Assembly: GCF_007097155.1 (NCBI RefSeq)
Contig: NZ_VJWA01000001.1
Location: forward strand, 1,273,501 to 1,337,500
Reading direction: 5' to 3'
Origin: Glacieibacterium frigidum
GTDB taxonomy: Bacteria > Pseudomonadota > Alphaproteobacteria > Sphingomonadales > Sphingomonadaceae
Length of the DNA: 64,000 bases
Every line of letters begins with the position of its first letter. The first letter of the stretch is position 1. The position numbers and the translations under genes were made by a program. A model generated the notes under the pieces. It worked only from the letters and a program-made list of their open reading frames with translations, had not been told where the DNA came from and ran no database searches. Positions 26,400-34,980 of the stretch are shown here, piece by piece.

Positions 26400-27113
26400 T
26401 CATCGCGCATAGCGCTGGCTGCACCGGCGCATCGCGCGGCGATCGTCGGCAAGTGCTCGGCATTTCGACAGCGCCGCGACGACGGGTTCGAGATCCTTCG
26501 TCATCGCGATATCGGGGATCTTTGCTGTCGCCCACTGTGCGATTTCCAGCTGACCCAATCGCGCCCGGTCGCGGCCTACGGCCATTGCTTGCCGGTCAGA
26601 CGAAGACACTCCGGGGACCGGTATCCACTCACTTTTCTGAGCGACAACTACCATCAAGAATGTCAGCGCGGCAGTCACTGTAACCGTGAATGCTGTCCGG
26701 GCCGCAACCTCAACTCGCCTGTTTGCCGTCGCGGAATGCAGACTATCGAAGGCCGTCGAAACAGCCTCGTTGACCTGCTTTTGCTGCATGTTGGGTGACG
26801 CAGCGTGCAGACGACCAAACGTCGTCAAAACAGCCTCGTCGATCTGCTTCTGCACCTCCTCCGCAGCTCGGATGACGCGCAGTTGAAAGCGTCGCTCCAG
26901 CTCGAAAGAGGTTCGATCGATCCAGTTCTGGAGCCGATCATTGGTGCGACAGGTTGCGACGACCGCCTGGACGAACTCTTCGACGTGGAGCTCGCTGGTT
27001 TGAAACGCAGGGTGCATCGACGCGAAGTCACAGTCTGCATCCTGAAGTTCGACTGACTTTAGGGCTCGGCCGATTTGGCCTTCAACCTGTGTTTTCCAGT
27101 TGGCTGTCGTCAT
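26400..27113 (-). CDS. Hypothetical single-pass membrane protein of the mobilisation module
   Basis: The 237-residue protein is mostly helical and charged (coiled coil likely at 65-130), with one clear hydrophobic segment TAFTVTVTAALTFLMVVVA near residues 139-158 and a soluble C-terminal tail with two Cys. No family is recognised. It overlaps the ParA-like gene by four bases. The order (small protein, ParA-like ATPase, membrane protein) resembles traK-traL-traM of IncP-type transfer regions in outline only; sequence similarity to those cannot be judged. Confidence 0.45.
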   Translation of the reverse strand: MTTANWKTQVEGQIGRALKSVELQDADCDFASMHPAFQTSELHVEEFVQAVVATCRTNDRLQNWIDRTSFELERRFQLRVIRAAEEVQKQIDEAVLTTFGRLHAASPNMQQKQVNEAVSTAFDSLHSATANRRVEVAARTAFTVTVTAALTFLMVVVAQKSEWIPVPGVSSSDRQAMAVGRDRARLGQLEIAQWATAKIPDIAMTKDLEPVVAALSKCRALADDRRAMRRCSQRYAR

Positions 27114-27886
27114 CGGATCAACTCCAATGCTTTGAAGACGCGGCGAAGTTCGGTAGCAACCTCCCAGAGGTATACCGTCAGCCTGAACCTCACTCGCCCC
27201 GGAACATCGCTATTCGAAAGTGCGTCGAGGAAGCTCAGCTTGAGGTTCATCGGATTGACCTCGAAGTAGCTGACAACTTTGTCGTCGAGCTTTCCGATGT
27301 TGGCCTCGGTCCCCCCGCTTTTCAGGAACTCCGCGCGAGTTTCGGTGCCACGCCAGAAATCGAACGCGTCGCTCCTGCCAAAGCGATTGTTGAGGACCAC
27401 GAGGGTGTCTTGGGCATCGACAACCAGGCCAGTAGCCTTGAACTGGTTGGGAGAGTCGTAGGTTGGCTCCATCACAAATACGCGGATAAGACGCATGTTT
27501 TCGGCACTCGCCGCTGCCCGTAGGGCTGGCATCTGCGAGCCAAGTCGGGCGCCGGCACCAGCCGGCAAATCGACCAGGAGACTGGTCGCCCGTTGCCCTC
27601 CCATGGCGTCGAGCACGACGTCGAAACCCGTGTCGTTTGTCGCGTCGGTTTGCGTTGTATTTGAAGGGTGGAAGCGAAAGAGGTGAGGGTTGTTTGGGTC
27701 GCCGTCCACACCCGCCCACTGCACCATCTCAAGCTGCAGAAAGTACGCGAAAAGACGGGCGACCCACGACTTGCCAACGCCGCCCTTGATACCGTCGAAG
27801 AATATCGCGGCCAGGATCACCAATTCAATCGAGGGCGGGTTCACAGGCAGTTGTGCGCGCCCCTGATTGCTATTGCCGTCGCTCAC
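27110..27886 (-). CDS. ParA/MinD-like P-loop ATPase
   Basis: The 258-residue protein has a deviant Walker A with the signature Lys, FDGIKGGVGKSWVARLFAYFLQ (residues 30-51), a DGDPNNP loop after strand 2, and a SLLVDLPAGAG segment as Walker B. These mark the ParA/MinD/TraL group. It is coupled by four-base overlaps to genes on both sides. A role in transfer or maintenance of the former mobile element is likely. No ParB-like partner is seen in the window, so a classic partition locus is less likely than a TraL-like role. Confidence 0.68.
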   Translation of the reverse strand: MSDGNSNQGRAQLPVNPPSIELVILAAIFFDGIKGGVGKSWVARLFAYFLQLEMVQWAGVDGDPNNPHLFRFHPSNTTQTDATNDTGFDVVLDAMGGQRATSLLVDLPAGAGARLGSQMPALRAAASAENMRLIRVFVMEPTYDSPNQFKATGLVVDAQDTLVVLNNRFGRSDAFDFWRGTETRAEFLKSGGTEANIGKLDDKVVSYFEVNPMNLKLSFLDALSNSDVPGRVRFRLTVYLWEVATELRRVFKALELIR

Positions 27887-28299
27887 AGGTCACCTGCGCG
27901 CGTGTCAGTGATGAAGAGCGGACCTGCACTGACCGCAGGTTCCTGGTGAGGTCGAATAGCCGTGGGCGCAGGAGTTGCCGGCTTGCGCACCTTGCGAGGC
28001 TTCGTCACTGGCGCGTCTGCCGATTCCGCAGCGACCCGTTCTGCCTCGACGCGGTCGGCCTCCTTGCGGGCAGCGGTCAGCGCTTCCTTGAACATCGGCG
28101 GCGTGATGCCGTGGCGCTCCAGGAACTTGGTGAACCCCTCGACAGCGAGGATCGCCGGCGACTTTGCGTTGGGGTCTTTGGCCAGAAACACGGCGGCGAT
28201 CTCGAGGGCTGTGGACCGCCTGGAGGCGACGGCTCGGCTCTCGACATAAATCCGCGCAAATGCCTCGACATCCTCAACAAACTGGTGTTTGGTATCCAT
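27883..28299 (-). CDS. Hypothetical protein, first gene of the ParA-like operon
   Basis: A 138-residue protein with an ATG start behind GAGGAC. The N-terminal 95 residues are helical and charged; the C-terminus is a Pro/Ala/Lys-rich linker (KPRKVRKPATPAPTA) likely disordered. It resembles small DNA-binding transfer proteins in architecture, but no domain is recognised. Its stop overlaps the start of the ParA-like gene. Confidence 0.5.
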   Translation of the reverse strand: MDTKHQFVEDVEAFARIYVESRAVASRRSTALEIAAVFLAKDPNAKSPAILAVEGFTKFLERHGITPPMFKEALTAARKEADRVEAERVAAESADAPVTKPRKVRKPATPAPTAIRPHQEPAVSAGPLFITDTRAGDL

Positions 28300-28343
28300 A
28301 GTTCGGTCCTCCGCGACAAGATCGTCGGACCAAACGTAAACAC

Positions 28344-28363
28344 CGATTTCGACCCCGAAATCG
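28344..28363. promoter_or_regulatory. Perfect palindrome in a divergent promoter region
   Basis: Arms CGATTTCG (28344-28351) and CGAAATCG (28356-28363) with a 4-base spacer. It lies in the 98-base gap between the leftward ParA-like operon (start 28299) and the rightward gene at 28398, so one regulator could control both. Confidence 0.5.
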
Positions 28364-28397
28364 TCCCCCGAAAATCAGAGCAATAGGTTAACGAACA

Positions 28398-29369
28398 GTG
28401 ACTTTCATCACGAGGTTCGCGGAGACCTATACCGAGAGACCATCGAAACGAGACAGAGGGCTGTTTCCGGCCTCAGCGTGCATGAAGGCTTTCGAACTCG
28501 TCGGATACGAGATCTGGGACCTCGACTTCGTCGAGAAGATAGCCATTCCTGCGATGCAGAGGGCATGTGTGGCTTTCGTCGATGAAGCAACGACGATGAG
28601 CGAGCCCGTCGATCCAACTATGGATATCCGCGACCTGAAGGTCGAAAATCACCTGAAGCGCATGGAGAAGCACGCGACAGCCTTGCACGATAGCGCAGAG
28701 ATGCTGAGCCAGATTGCCGCCAGCTACGCGGCCCGAGGCATGCTCGATCGAAGCATAGAGGTCGAAGAATTGCTTCATCGCTTGAGCGGTGCCTTGAGCG
28801 CTGACTACCTGATCGTCAGCGAGGCAGAACGGGATAGCATCAGGCGCGCTGCAGCCCCCCATCGCGACCCGCGACTTCCGGGCCTGTTCGGTACGAGCGG
28901 TTTTGCGGCAGCTGTTTCGCTGGCCAATCGCGTTCAGCACGAGCTCAGCGATGCCGCGACAATGGCGGCAACGCGTAACCCGCGTGGGGCGCCGAGCTAC
29001 CCTTCGGAAAAGCGCCTCGTCAATCTTATGGCGGATATCTACCGGCAGGCCTTCGACCTAGTGCCTAGCGCTGGGCATGGGCTCCGGACTGCGAAGAAGG
29101 CCAAGGCTGCTCCAGGCTCAGACGCACTAATCGTTCCACCACCGAGCCGAAACTCTCCGTTCTGCCGCTTCGTCGAGGACGTGTATCTCCAGATGCAGCT
29201 CAACCTGAACGAGGCCGGGACGATCCGCTTCGATTGCCCCGCGCCGACGACCATCGCTTCGCACATGGCAGACGGTCCTTATGCGAAGGCGAAGGCAAGT
29301 TCACCAGCACCTCGAACCTGGCTGGCCTGGGTTTTGAAGGACCGGAAAGCTGCCGAAGTCAAAAATTAG
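28398..29369 (+). CDS. Hypothetical protein of the mobile module
   Basis: A 323-residue soluble protein with a GTG start and no evident ribosome-binding site. It is largely helical (for example residues 85-135), with no transmembrane segment, signal peptide or metal motif. Codon use resembles the mobilisation genes rather than the high-GC chromosome to the right. It is divergent from the ParA-like operon and is the last gene before the core chromosome resumes. I do not recognise its family. Confidence 0.5.
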   Translation: MTFITRFAETYTERPSKRDRGLFPASACMKAFELVGYEIWDLDFVEKIAIPAMQRACVAFVDEATTMSEPVDPTMDIRDLKVENHLKRMEKHATALHDSAEMLSQIAASYAARGMLDRSIEVEELLHRLSGALSADYLIVSEAERDSIRRAAAPHRDPRLPGLFGTSGFAAAVSLANRVQHELSDAATMAATRNPRGAPSYPSEKRLVNLMADIYRQAFDLVPSAGHGLRTAKKAKAAPGSDALIVPPPSRNSPFCRFVEDVYLQMQLNLNEAGTIRFDCPAPTTIASHMADGPYAKAKASSPAPRTWLAWVLKDRKAAEVKN

Positions 29370-29486
29370 CGCCAAGGCTGCCTGTGCATTTGCGTGTGCC
29401 AATCGAATGTGCCAAAAGAGCGCCGGGCTTTGCGAAAACAGTGACTTAGCGTTTTTTTGAAATTGGTCGGGGATCCTGTCTCCCCG

Positions 29487-30836
29487 CTAAAACGGAAAGA
29501 ACGCGGTGATCGCGGCGATCGCGACCGCGAAGGTGATCAGGTTCAGCGGCAGGCCAACGCGCACGAAGTCCATGTAGCGATAGCCGCCCATCTGATAGAC
29601 GATAACGTTGGTCTGATAGCCGAACGGCGTCGCAAAGGCTGCACTGCCCGCCATCATGACCGCCAGAATGAACGGGCGCGGGCTGACGCCAAGGCTTTCC
29701 GCCAGCGCCACCGCGATCGGCGTAACCAGCACTGCGACCGCGGCATTGGACAACAGCTCGGTCAGCACCATGGTCAGCCCGTACAGGATGATCAGCGCGG
29801 CGAGCGGGGTAAGCCCGGTCAGGCCGTCGACCAGCCCGCGCGTCGCCGTTGTCGCGAGGCCGCTTTCGTCCATCGCGATGCCGATCACGACCATGCCGGC
29901 GATCAGCATGAGAACCTGCGGGCGCAGGCCGCCATAGGCCTCGTCGGCGGAGATGACGCGGAGCAGGATCAGCAGCACCGCGCCGGCGAAGGCGGACGCG
30001 GCGATCGGCGTTACTTCCAGTGCAGCGAGCGTCACCACGCCGACGAAGGTGACCAGTGCGATCGCCGCCTTGGCCGGCCGGAGGGGCCGCGGCTCCTTGA
30101 ACAGTGCCGCGTCGCCGACCTGCGCGCCCGGCGATCCGCTGAGGTCGAAACTGTCCTGCGGTGTCGCGGTCGTGCGGCTGCCCAGCAGCCGGCCCGAGAA
30201 CAGGAAGATGTAGAGCGCGCCCGCCAGGGCCATCGGCACCCCGACCGGGGTCATCTCGAACAGGCCGAAGCGCGGCTGACCCGCCGCCCGCGCCATGTCG
30301 TCGACCAGCAGGTTCGTCGACGTGCCGATCAGCGTGCAGCAGCCGGCCAGCACCGTAATGTACGACAGCGGCATCAGGAAGCGCCGCGGTTGCAGGCCGA
30401 GCGTCTGCGCCACCTCGCGGATCACCGGCGCGCCCAGCACGACGATCGGCGTCGAGTTCATGAAGGCCGAAAGGCCGCCCGCGCCGAGCAGCAGCAGCCA
30501 GATGCCCGCCGCACCCGCCCGCCGGCACAGCGCGACGCTGCCCGCGATGGCCCGGTCGAGAAGGCCCGACAGTTCGAGCGCGTAGGCGATGACGAACAGC
30601 GAGGCGAGCGCGATGATCGCCGGACTGGCGAAGGCACCCTGCACTTCGACCGGGCGCACGACGCCGCTGATCAGCAGCACCGCCGCGCCCGACAGTGCGA
30701 CGATATCGGCACGCACCTTGTCCCAAATCAGCGCGGCGACCACCGCGGCCAGCACGACCAGCGTCAGCACCTGATCGGTCGTCACGCGCCGCGTCCCGGG
30801 TTCGGCCTTTGCACCATCGCGCCTGCTATGGAGCAT
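29487..30836 (-). CDS. SLC13-family anion permease
   Basis: A 449-residue inner-membrane protein with about 11-12 hydrophobic segments. The duplicated re-entrant signatures are visible: FMNSTPIVVLGAPVI near 130-145 with TLIGTSTNLLVDDMA after it, and in the second half ELLSNAAVAVLVTPIAVA with ATPFGYQTNVIVYQMGGYR. These define the SLC13/DASS group of sodium- or proton-coupled carriers for dicarboxylates, sulfate or similar anions. A GTG at 30785 (VTTDQVLTLVV) is a likelier start than the ATG at 30836 because the extra 17 residues are polar and non-conserved in look. It marks the return to high-GC chromosome. Confidence 0.85.
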   Translation of the reverse strand: MLHSRRDGAKAEPGTRRVTTDQVLTLVVLAAVVAALIWDKVRADIVALSGAAVLLISGVVRPVEVQGAFASPAIIALASLFVIAYALELSGLLDRAIAGSVALCRRAGAAGIWLLLLGAGGLSAFMNSTPIVVLGAPVIREVAQTLGLQPRRFLMPLSYITVLAGCCTLIGTSTNLLVDDMARAAGQPRFGLFEMTPVGVPMALAGALYIFLFSGRLLGSRTTATPQDSFDLSGSPGAQVGDAALFKEPRPLRPAKAAIALVTFVGVVTLAALEVTPIAASAFAGAVLLILLRVISADEAYGGLRPQVLMLIAGMVVIGIAMDESGLATTATRGLVDGLTGLTPLAALIILYGLTMVLTELLSNAAVAVLVTPIAVALAESLGVSPRPFILAVMMAGSAAFATPFGYQTNVIVYQMGGYRYMDFVRVGLPLNLITFAVAIAAITAFFPF

Positions 30837-30862
30837 TGCGTTGATCTTGCTAAGGTCTTGTC

Positions 30863-31741
30863 ATGCTCGAACCCAGCCCGCGCAGCAGCCGCCTGGCGAT
30901 TGCCGCCAGCCTTGCCGCCGTGCTGGCATTGGGTGGCGGCGGCTATCTGCTCGGCCGTGCGACTGCCCCGGAGCCGGTACCCGTCGCTGCGCCGACTGAA
31001 GCTCCAGCGCCGGTCGCGCCGCTGGAGGTCGAGGTGCCGGTCGAGCGTACCCTGCGCCGCGCCGATCTGATCGCACTGGGTGCCGCCGCAGCGGACGCGT
31101 TCGCAGGCGGCACGGCGCTGCCGGAGGACATGCGCGAACGCGCCGGTCAGCAATTCGAGCTGTCGTTGCCGTTCGGCTGCGACGGCCCGGCGGCCGCGGG
31201 GTCCGACGCGCCGCTGCGCTGGCGCTACGACGAGACGGCGAAGGTGCTGCGTGTCCATGTCGCCCCCGCAACCTGGACGCCGCCGGACGGCTGGCAGGAC
31301 CCGGCGGAAGCGACCGAGGCGATGGAGGGCTTCTGGATCGCGCAGCCCTGGACGTCGCGCGAGACCTGCACGCCACCGGGCGTTGCCGCTCCCGCGACCC
31401 CGCCCGACCAGACCCTCGGGATCGTCCAGCTGGTCTTTCCGGACACGCCGCGCCAGGTGAGGCGCGACGGGAAGCCTTACGAGGCCGTCCTGCGTGTCGC
31501 GCCCGACGCCGTCGACCTAAGCCAGGGGCTGCGGATCCGGCTGACCGGGCGGATCGGCCGCTTTCCGGACGACGCGCCGGTCCGCTGCCGCCAGCCGGGC
31601 GGGCGCGACCAGCGGCCGGTCTGCCTGATCGCCATGCGGATCGAACAGGTCGCGATCGAAAACCCCGTCACCGGCGCGGTCCTGTCGACGTGGCAGCCGA
31701 CCGGGGATACGCCGTCGCCTGCGGGGCCGGACACGCCCTAA
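30863..31741 (+). CDS. Hypothetical membrane-anchored periplasmic protein
   Basis: A 292-residue protein with an N-terminal membrane anchor (residues 10-33, LAIAASLAAVLALGGGGYLLG), an Ala/Pro-rich linker and a soluble C-terminal domain with four Cys (GCDGP, ETCTPP, VRCRQPGG, VCLIAM) that may pair in the periplasm. It looks like a widespread sphingomonad hypothetical; no function is evident. It diverges from the SLC13 gene. Confidence 0.55.
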   Translation: MLEPSPRSSRLAIAASLAAVLALGGGGYLLGRATAPEPVPVAAPTEAPAPVAPLEVEVPVERTLRRADLIALGAAAADAFAGGTALPEDMRERAGQQFELSLPFGCDGPAAAGSDAPLRWRYDETAKVLRVHVAPATWTPPDGWQDPAEATEAMEGFWIAQPWTSRETCTPPGVAAPATPPDQTLGIVQLVFPDTPRQVRRDGKPYEAVLRVAPDAVDLSQGLRIRLTGRIGRFPDDAPVRCRQPGGRDQRPVCLIAMRIEQVAIENPVTGAVLSTWQPTGDTPSPAGPDTP

Positions 31742-32781
31742 TCTGGCGCGACCGCCTTCGCCGACCCGCCCGCCTCCAGCTCGCACGAGATCAGCCGCGT
31801 CTCGAAGGCGATCCTGGGCGTTTCGATCTTGCGCATGATCGTCTCGAACGCCGCATTGGCGAGCTGCGGCAGCGGCTGGCGCATCGTCGTCAGGCGGTAG
31901 CGGTCCCAGGTGCCGGCGGGCACGCCGTCGAAGCTGGCGACCGACAGGTCGTCGGGGACATGGAGCCCGCGGCTTGTCGCCTCATCGATCGCGCCGATCG
32001 CGGTGATGTCGTTGATGCAGACCAGCGCGGTGACCGGGCGTTTGGCGGTCAGCACCTCCGCCGCGCCGGCACGCCCGCGCTCGTAGCCGAAATCGCCGAT
32101 CGCGGTGACGACATCCTTGCGCGGGATCCCGTGGGCGGTGAGCGCGTCGTAGATGCCCTCGGCGCGGTCGTTTGCGAGCGTCGAGCGCTGCGGACCCTCG
32201 ATCATCCCGAAGGCGCGGTGGCCGAGGCCAAGCAGATGCTCGCCGAGCATCCGCCCCGCGGCGCGATGGTCGCAGCTGACCAGGCTGACCGGGTAATCGG
32301 CGCGCGGCGAGTTGTAGAGCACGAGCGCGACGCTTTGCTGCTCGAGGATGCGCGCGTCGGCGGCGGAGATCGCGGTGAGCGAAAGCACGCCGTCGACCTG
32401 GTACGACAGGATCTGGTCGACGACGTCGGAGACCAGCGCCGGATCGTCGACGGTGAACAGCATGACCCGCTGCCGGTGCGCATCGGCGGCATGCGACAGC
32501 TCCGACAGCACCTCGGGGAAGTGCGAATTGGTGTTGGTCGTCATCAGGATCGCGATGACGTTCGACCGCCGCGTCAGCAGCGCCTGCGCCATCGCGTTGG
32601 GGCGGTAGCCGAGCTCGCGTGCCGCGGCGAGCACGCGCTGGCGGACGTGCGCCGAGACGCTGCCGTCGCGAAAGGTCCGCGACACCGCCGATTCGGAAAC
32701 GCCCGCGATTGCGGCGACGTCGATCGCGCGCGTCCGCTTGTGATCGGCGGTTTCGGGGGCAGGGGGGCGGTTTCGAGCCAT
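31738..32781 (-). CDS. LacI-family transcriptional regulator
   Basis: The 347-residue protein has an N-terminal helix-turn-helix (IDVAAIAGVSESAVSRTFRDG, residues 19-39) with the hinge YRPNAMAQALLTRRSNVIAIL, and a periplasmic-binding-protein-like sensor domain ending in VPDDLSVASFDGVPAG. It most likely represses the divergent operon that begins with the AstA-like gene. The 16-base palindrome at 32801-32816, 20 bases upstream of its own start, is a good LacI-type operator. The effector is unknown; the locus suggests a sugar or glycoside. Confidence 0.92.
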   Translation of the reverse strand: MARNRPPAPETADHKRTRAIDVAAIAGVSESAVSRTFRDGSVSAHVRQRVLAAARELGYRPNAMAQALLTRRSNVIAILMTTNTNSHFPEVLSELSHAADAHRQRVMLFTVDDPALVSDVVDQILSYQVDGVLSLTAISAADARILEQQSVALVLYNSPRADYPVSLVSCDHRAAGRMLGEHLLGLGHRAFGMIEGPQRSTLANDRAEGIYDALTAHGIPRKDVVTAIGDFGYERGRAGAAEVLTAKRPVTALVCINDITAIGAIDEATSRGLHVPDDLSVASFDGVPAGTWDRYRLTTMRQPLPQLANAAFETIMRKIETPRIAFETRLISCELEAGGSAKAVAPD

Positions 32782-32800
32782 CCGCTAGCGATAGTTTTCC

Positions 32801-32816
32801 TTGCAATCGGTTGCAA
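32801..32816. promoter_or_regulatory. LacI-type operator, divergent promoter region
   Basis: TTGCAATCGGTTGCAA, in which TTGCAA is repeated as an inverted pair around four bases. It lies between the leftward lacI gene and the rightward AstA-like operon. Related CGGWTGCA-containing sites lie upstream of both TonB receptors and in the 48.6 kb divergent promoter. Confidence 0.6.
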
Positions 32817-32896
32817 CTGTTTTGCCGTCTTGCTTTCAAAATTGCACGGTGGCAGCGTGACCTTGGCGCGGCGTTCGGCCGGGCAGGGGGATATCC

Positions 32897-33904
32897 GTGA
32901 ACTGCTCGGGCGGGGCCTGTGTCAGGACGGCGCGTGTCGACGATCTCGATGCGCTGTTCGATCTCGCGGCGTCGGGCGGCAACGGGTTGACCAACCTGCC
33001 CGCCGACCGCGATGCGCTTGCAGCGAAACTCGCCGCCAGCGTCGAGGCGGTGGCGTCGCCCGCCCGGCGCGAGGCGGGTGCCGCGATCATGCTGATCGTC
33101 GAGTCCGGCGGGCGCGTGGTCGGCACCAGCTGCGTGTTCGCGCGCGTCGGCGCCGAATGGCCCTTCTACTCCTATCGCCTGACGCGCCAGGCGGCGCGCT
33201 CGCTCGCGGTCGCGCGGATGCAGGCGCAGACGCTGCTCAACCTCGCCAACGACTTCGACGGCGAGGCGGAGGTCGGCGGGCTGTTCATCTCACCCGCCGC
33301 ACGCGGCAGTGCACTTGGCGCGCTGGCGGCGCGCGCGCGCTATCTGTTCATCGCGACGCACCGCGACTGGTTCGGGCGGCGCGTCATCGCCGAGCTGCGC
33401 GGCTGGCAGGACGCCGAAGGCCGCTCGCCGGTTTGGGAGAGCATCGGGCGGCATTTCTACGCGATGGACTTCCACGAGGCCGACCGCACCGGCGCGCTGG
33501 CGGGCAACCAGTTCATTGCCGACCTGGGGCCGCGCTATCCGCTCTATGTCTCGCTGCTGCCGCCCGAGGCGCGCGCCGCGCTCGGCCGCCCGCATGACGA
33601 CGGCCGCGCCGCCTACGAGATGCTGGTCGCGGAGGGTTTCGCGACCGGCGATTACGTCGACATCTTCGACGGCGGGCCGACGGTGGTGGCCGACATCGAC
33701 ACCGTCCGCACGGTGCGCCAGTCGCGTCGCATCGAGGTCGCGGGGCTCGCCACCGGCGGCGCGTGCGTGCTCGCCGCGACGGGGCAGGGTGCTGCCTTTC
33801 GCGTCGCGCGCGGCCATGTCACCGAGGACGGTGCGGTCGACACCGCGCTCGCCGCGACGCTGGGCATCGCCCCCGGCGACGCGATCACCGTGGTGCCGGC
33901 GTGA
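32897..33904 (+). CDS. astA: Arginine N-succinyltransferase-like acyltransferase (AstA family)
   Basis: The 335-residue protein keeps the AstA pattern along its length: GLTNLPADRDAL, EVGGLFISPAARG, RARYLFIATHRDWFGRRVIAELRGW, GRSPVWESIGRHFYAMDF, GNQFIADLGPRYPLYVSLLP and YVDIFDGGPT. AstA transfers succinyl from succinyl-CoA to arginine in the AST pathway. None of the other AST genes (astB, C, D, E) is nearby, and the gene heads an operon of SnoaL-fold proteins and a sugar-type symporter. A changed substrate is therefore possible. The next gene starts 12 bases after its stop. Confidence 0.8.
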   Translation: MNCSGGACVRTARVDDLDALFDLAASGGNGLTNLPADRDALAAKLAASVEAVASPARREAGAAIMLIVESGGRVVGTSCVFARVGAEWPFYSYRLTRQAARSLAVARMQAQTLLNLANDFDGEAEVGGLFISPAARGSALGALAARARYLFIATHRDWFGRRVIAELRGWQDAEGRSPVWESIGRHFYAMDFHEADRTGALAGNQFIADLGPRYPLYVSLLPPEARAALGRPHDDGRAAYEMLVAEGFATGDYVDIFDGGPTVVADIDTVRTVRQSRRIEVAGLATGGACVLAATGQGAAFRVARGHVTEDGAVDTALAATLGIAPGDAITVVPA

Positions 33905-33915
33905 AGGAACCCGCG

Positions 33916-34980
33916 ATGCTGCCTTTCGCTCTGCCCGAACGCCCGGCGGTCACCCGCATCCGCCAGCGTGACACGCGCGAATTGCGCGGGAGCCCCGGGC
34001 CGCGCATGCAGTCGATGGCGGGGTTCGAGGATCAGTACAGCGACATCGTCGACTATATCGTGCGCATCACCGACGAGATCTGGGTCGATCGCGCCATCGG
34101 GCGGATCTACGACACCTATGACGCGGGGTGCGTGATCTATTCGTCGTACGGCGTCGTACGGTCGGTCGAGGATGTCGTCGCGTCGACGGTCATGACGCTG
34201 AGCGGCTTTCCTGATGGCGAGGCGCACCACCTGAACGTCGCGTGGAGCGGCGACGAGGCGGCGGGCTTCTACACGTCGCACCTCGGCTATTCGCAGTCGA
34301 CCAACCTGGGGGCGAGCGCCTATGGCCCGGCGACGGGCAAGCGCGTTGGCCTGCGTTTCTGTGCCGACTGCATCACCGCCAACAACCGCATCCATACCGA
34401 ATGGCTGGTTCGCGACAATGGTGCGCTGGTCCGCCAGCTCGGCCTCGACCTGCACGACACCGCACGCCGCGTCGCCGAAGCGCCGCGCGGCGAAATCCTG
34501 ACATTGTCGGTCCCGACGCGCATGGACGGGCAGGCGCCGCGCCGCTGGTACGACGGCCCGACCGACACGGTGCAGGGCTGGGTCGCGCATCATTTCGACC
34601 AGATCTGGAACGGCCGCCGCCTCGACCATATCCCCTTCCACTACGCCGCCGACGCTGTGGCGCACTGGGCGGGCGGGCGCGTCGCGAGCGGGCCGCGCAA
34701 CATCGGCGCGCTGATCATCGGGCTGCTCGCCAGCCTGCCCGACAGCACGATCCGCATCGAACACGTCAGCTGGTCGGACGAGACCGACGGTGTCATCGTC
34801 GCGGTGCGCTGGGTGCTCGAGGGCACGACACGCCCCGGCGGGATGCTCGGCGACGTGCCCGGCGGGCGGCCGGTGTTCGTCATGGGGGCAAGCCACCTGC
34901 GCTTCGGCGGCGGCATGATCGTCGAGGAATGGACCGTGTTCGACGAGGTCGGCGTGCTGGCACAGGCGTACCGCGCGTGA
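33916..34980 (+). CDS. Tandem NTF2/SnoaL-fold protein A
   Basis: I choose the ATG at 33916 (MLPFALPE), eight bases after GAAGGAA; a GTG at 33901 overlapping the astA stop is the alternative. The 354-residue protein consists of two SnoaL-like domains. Domain 1 (about 30-170) reads YSDIVDYIVRITDEIWVDRAIGRIYDTYD, FYTSHLGYS, then NRIHTEWLVRDNGALVRQLG. Domain 2 (about 200-350) reads VAHHFDQIWNGRRLDHIPFHYAADA, then LRFGGGMIVEEWTVFDEVG. SnoaL-fold enzymes include polyketide cyclases, dehydratases and isomerases; the reaction here is unknown. Its stop overlaps the next start. Confidence 0.72.
   Translation: MLPFALPERPAVTRIRQRDTRELRGSPGPRMQSMAGFEDQYSDIVDYIVRITDEIWVDRAIGRIYDTYDAGCVIYSSYGVVRSVEDVVASTVMTLSGFPDGEAHHLNVAWSGDEAAGFYTSHLGYSQSTNLGASAYGPATGKRVGLRFCADCITANNRIHTEWLVRDNGALVRQLGLDLHDTARRVAEAPRGEILTLSVPTRMDGQAPRRWYDGPTDTVQGWVAHHFDQIWNGRRLDHIPFHYAADAVAHWAGGRVASGPRNIGALIIGLLASLPDSTIRIEHVSWSDETDGVIVAVRWVLEGTTRPGGMLGDVPGGRPVFVMGASHLRFGGGMIVEEWTVFDEVGVLAQAYRA

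Noticed and set aside
29440-29490. Intrinsic terminator with GGGGA/TCCCC stem near a T-run
   Set aside because: The T-run lies before the hairpin on the plus strand and becomes an A-run after it on the minus strand, so it does not fit a terminator in either direction.
29446-31070. Long open frames on both strands overlapping the SLC13 permease gene
   Set aside because: They are shadows of the permease: their translations are low-complexity Arg/Ala/Gly/Pro with no domain, while the permease frame shows clear membrane helices and family motifs.
34242-34976. Upstream extension of SnoaL-fold protein B
   Set aside because: That part of the frame overlaps gene A and is Arg-rich; the GTG at 34977 coupled to the gene A stop is a far better start.
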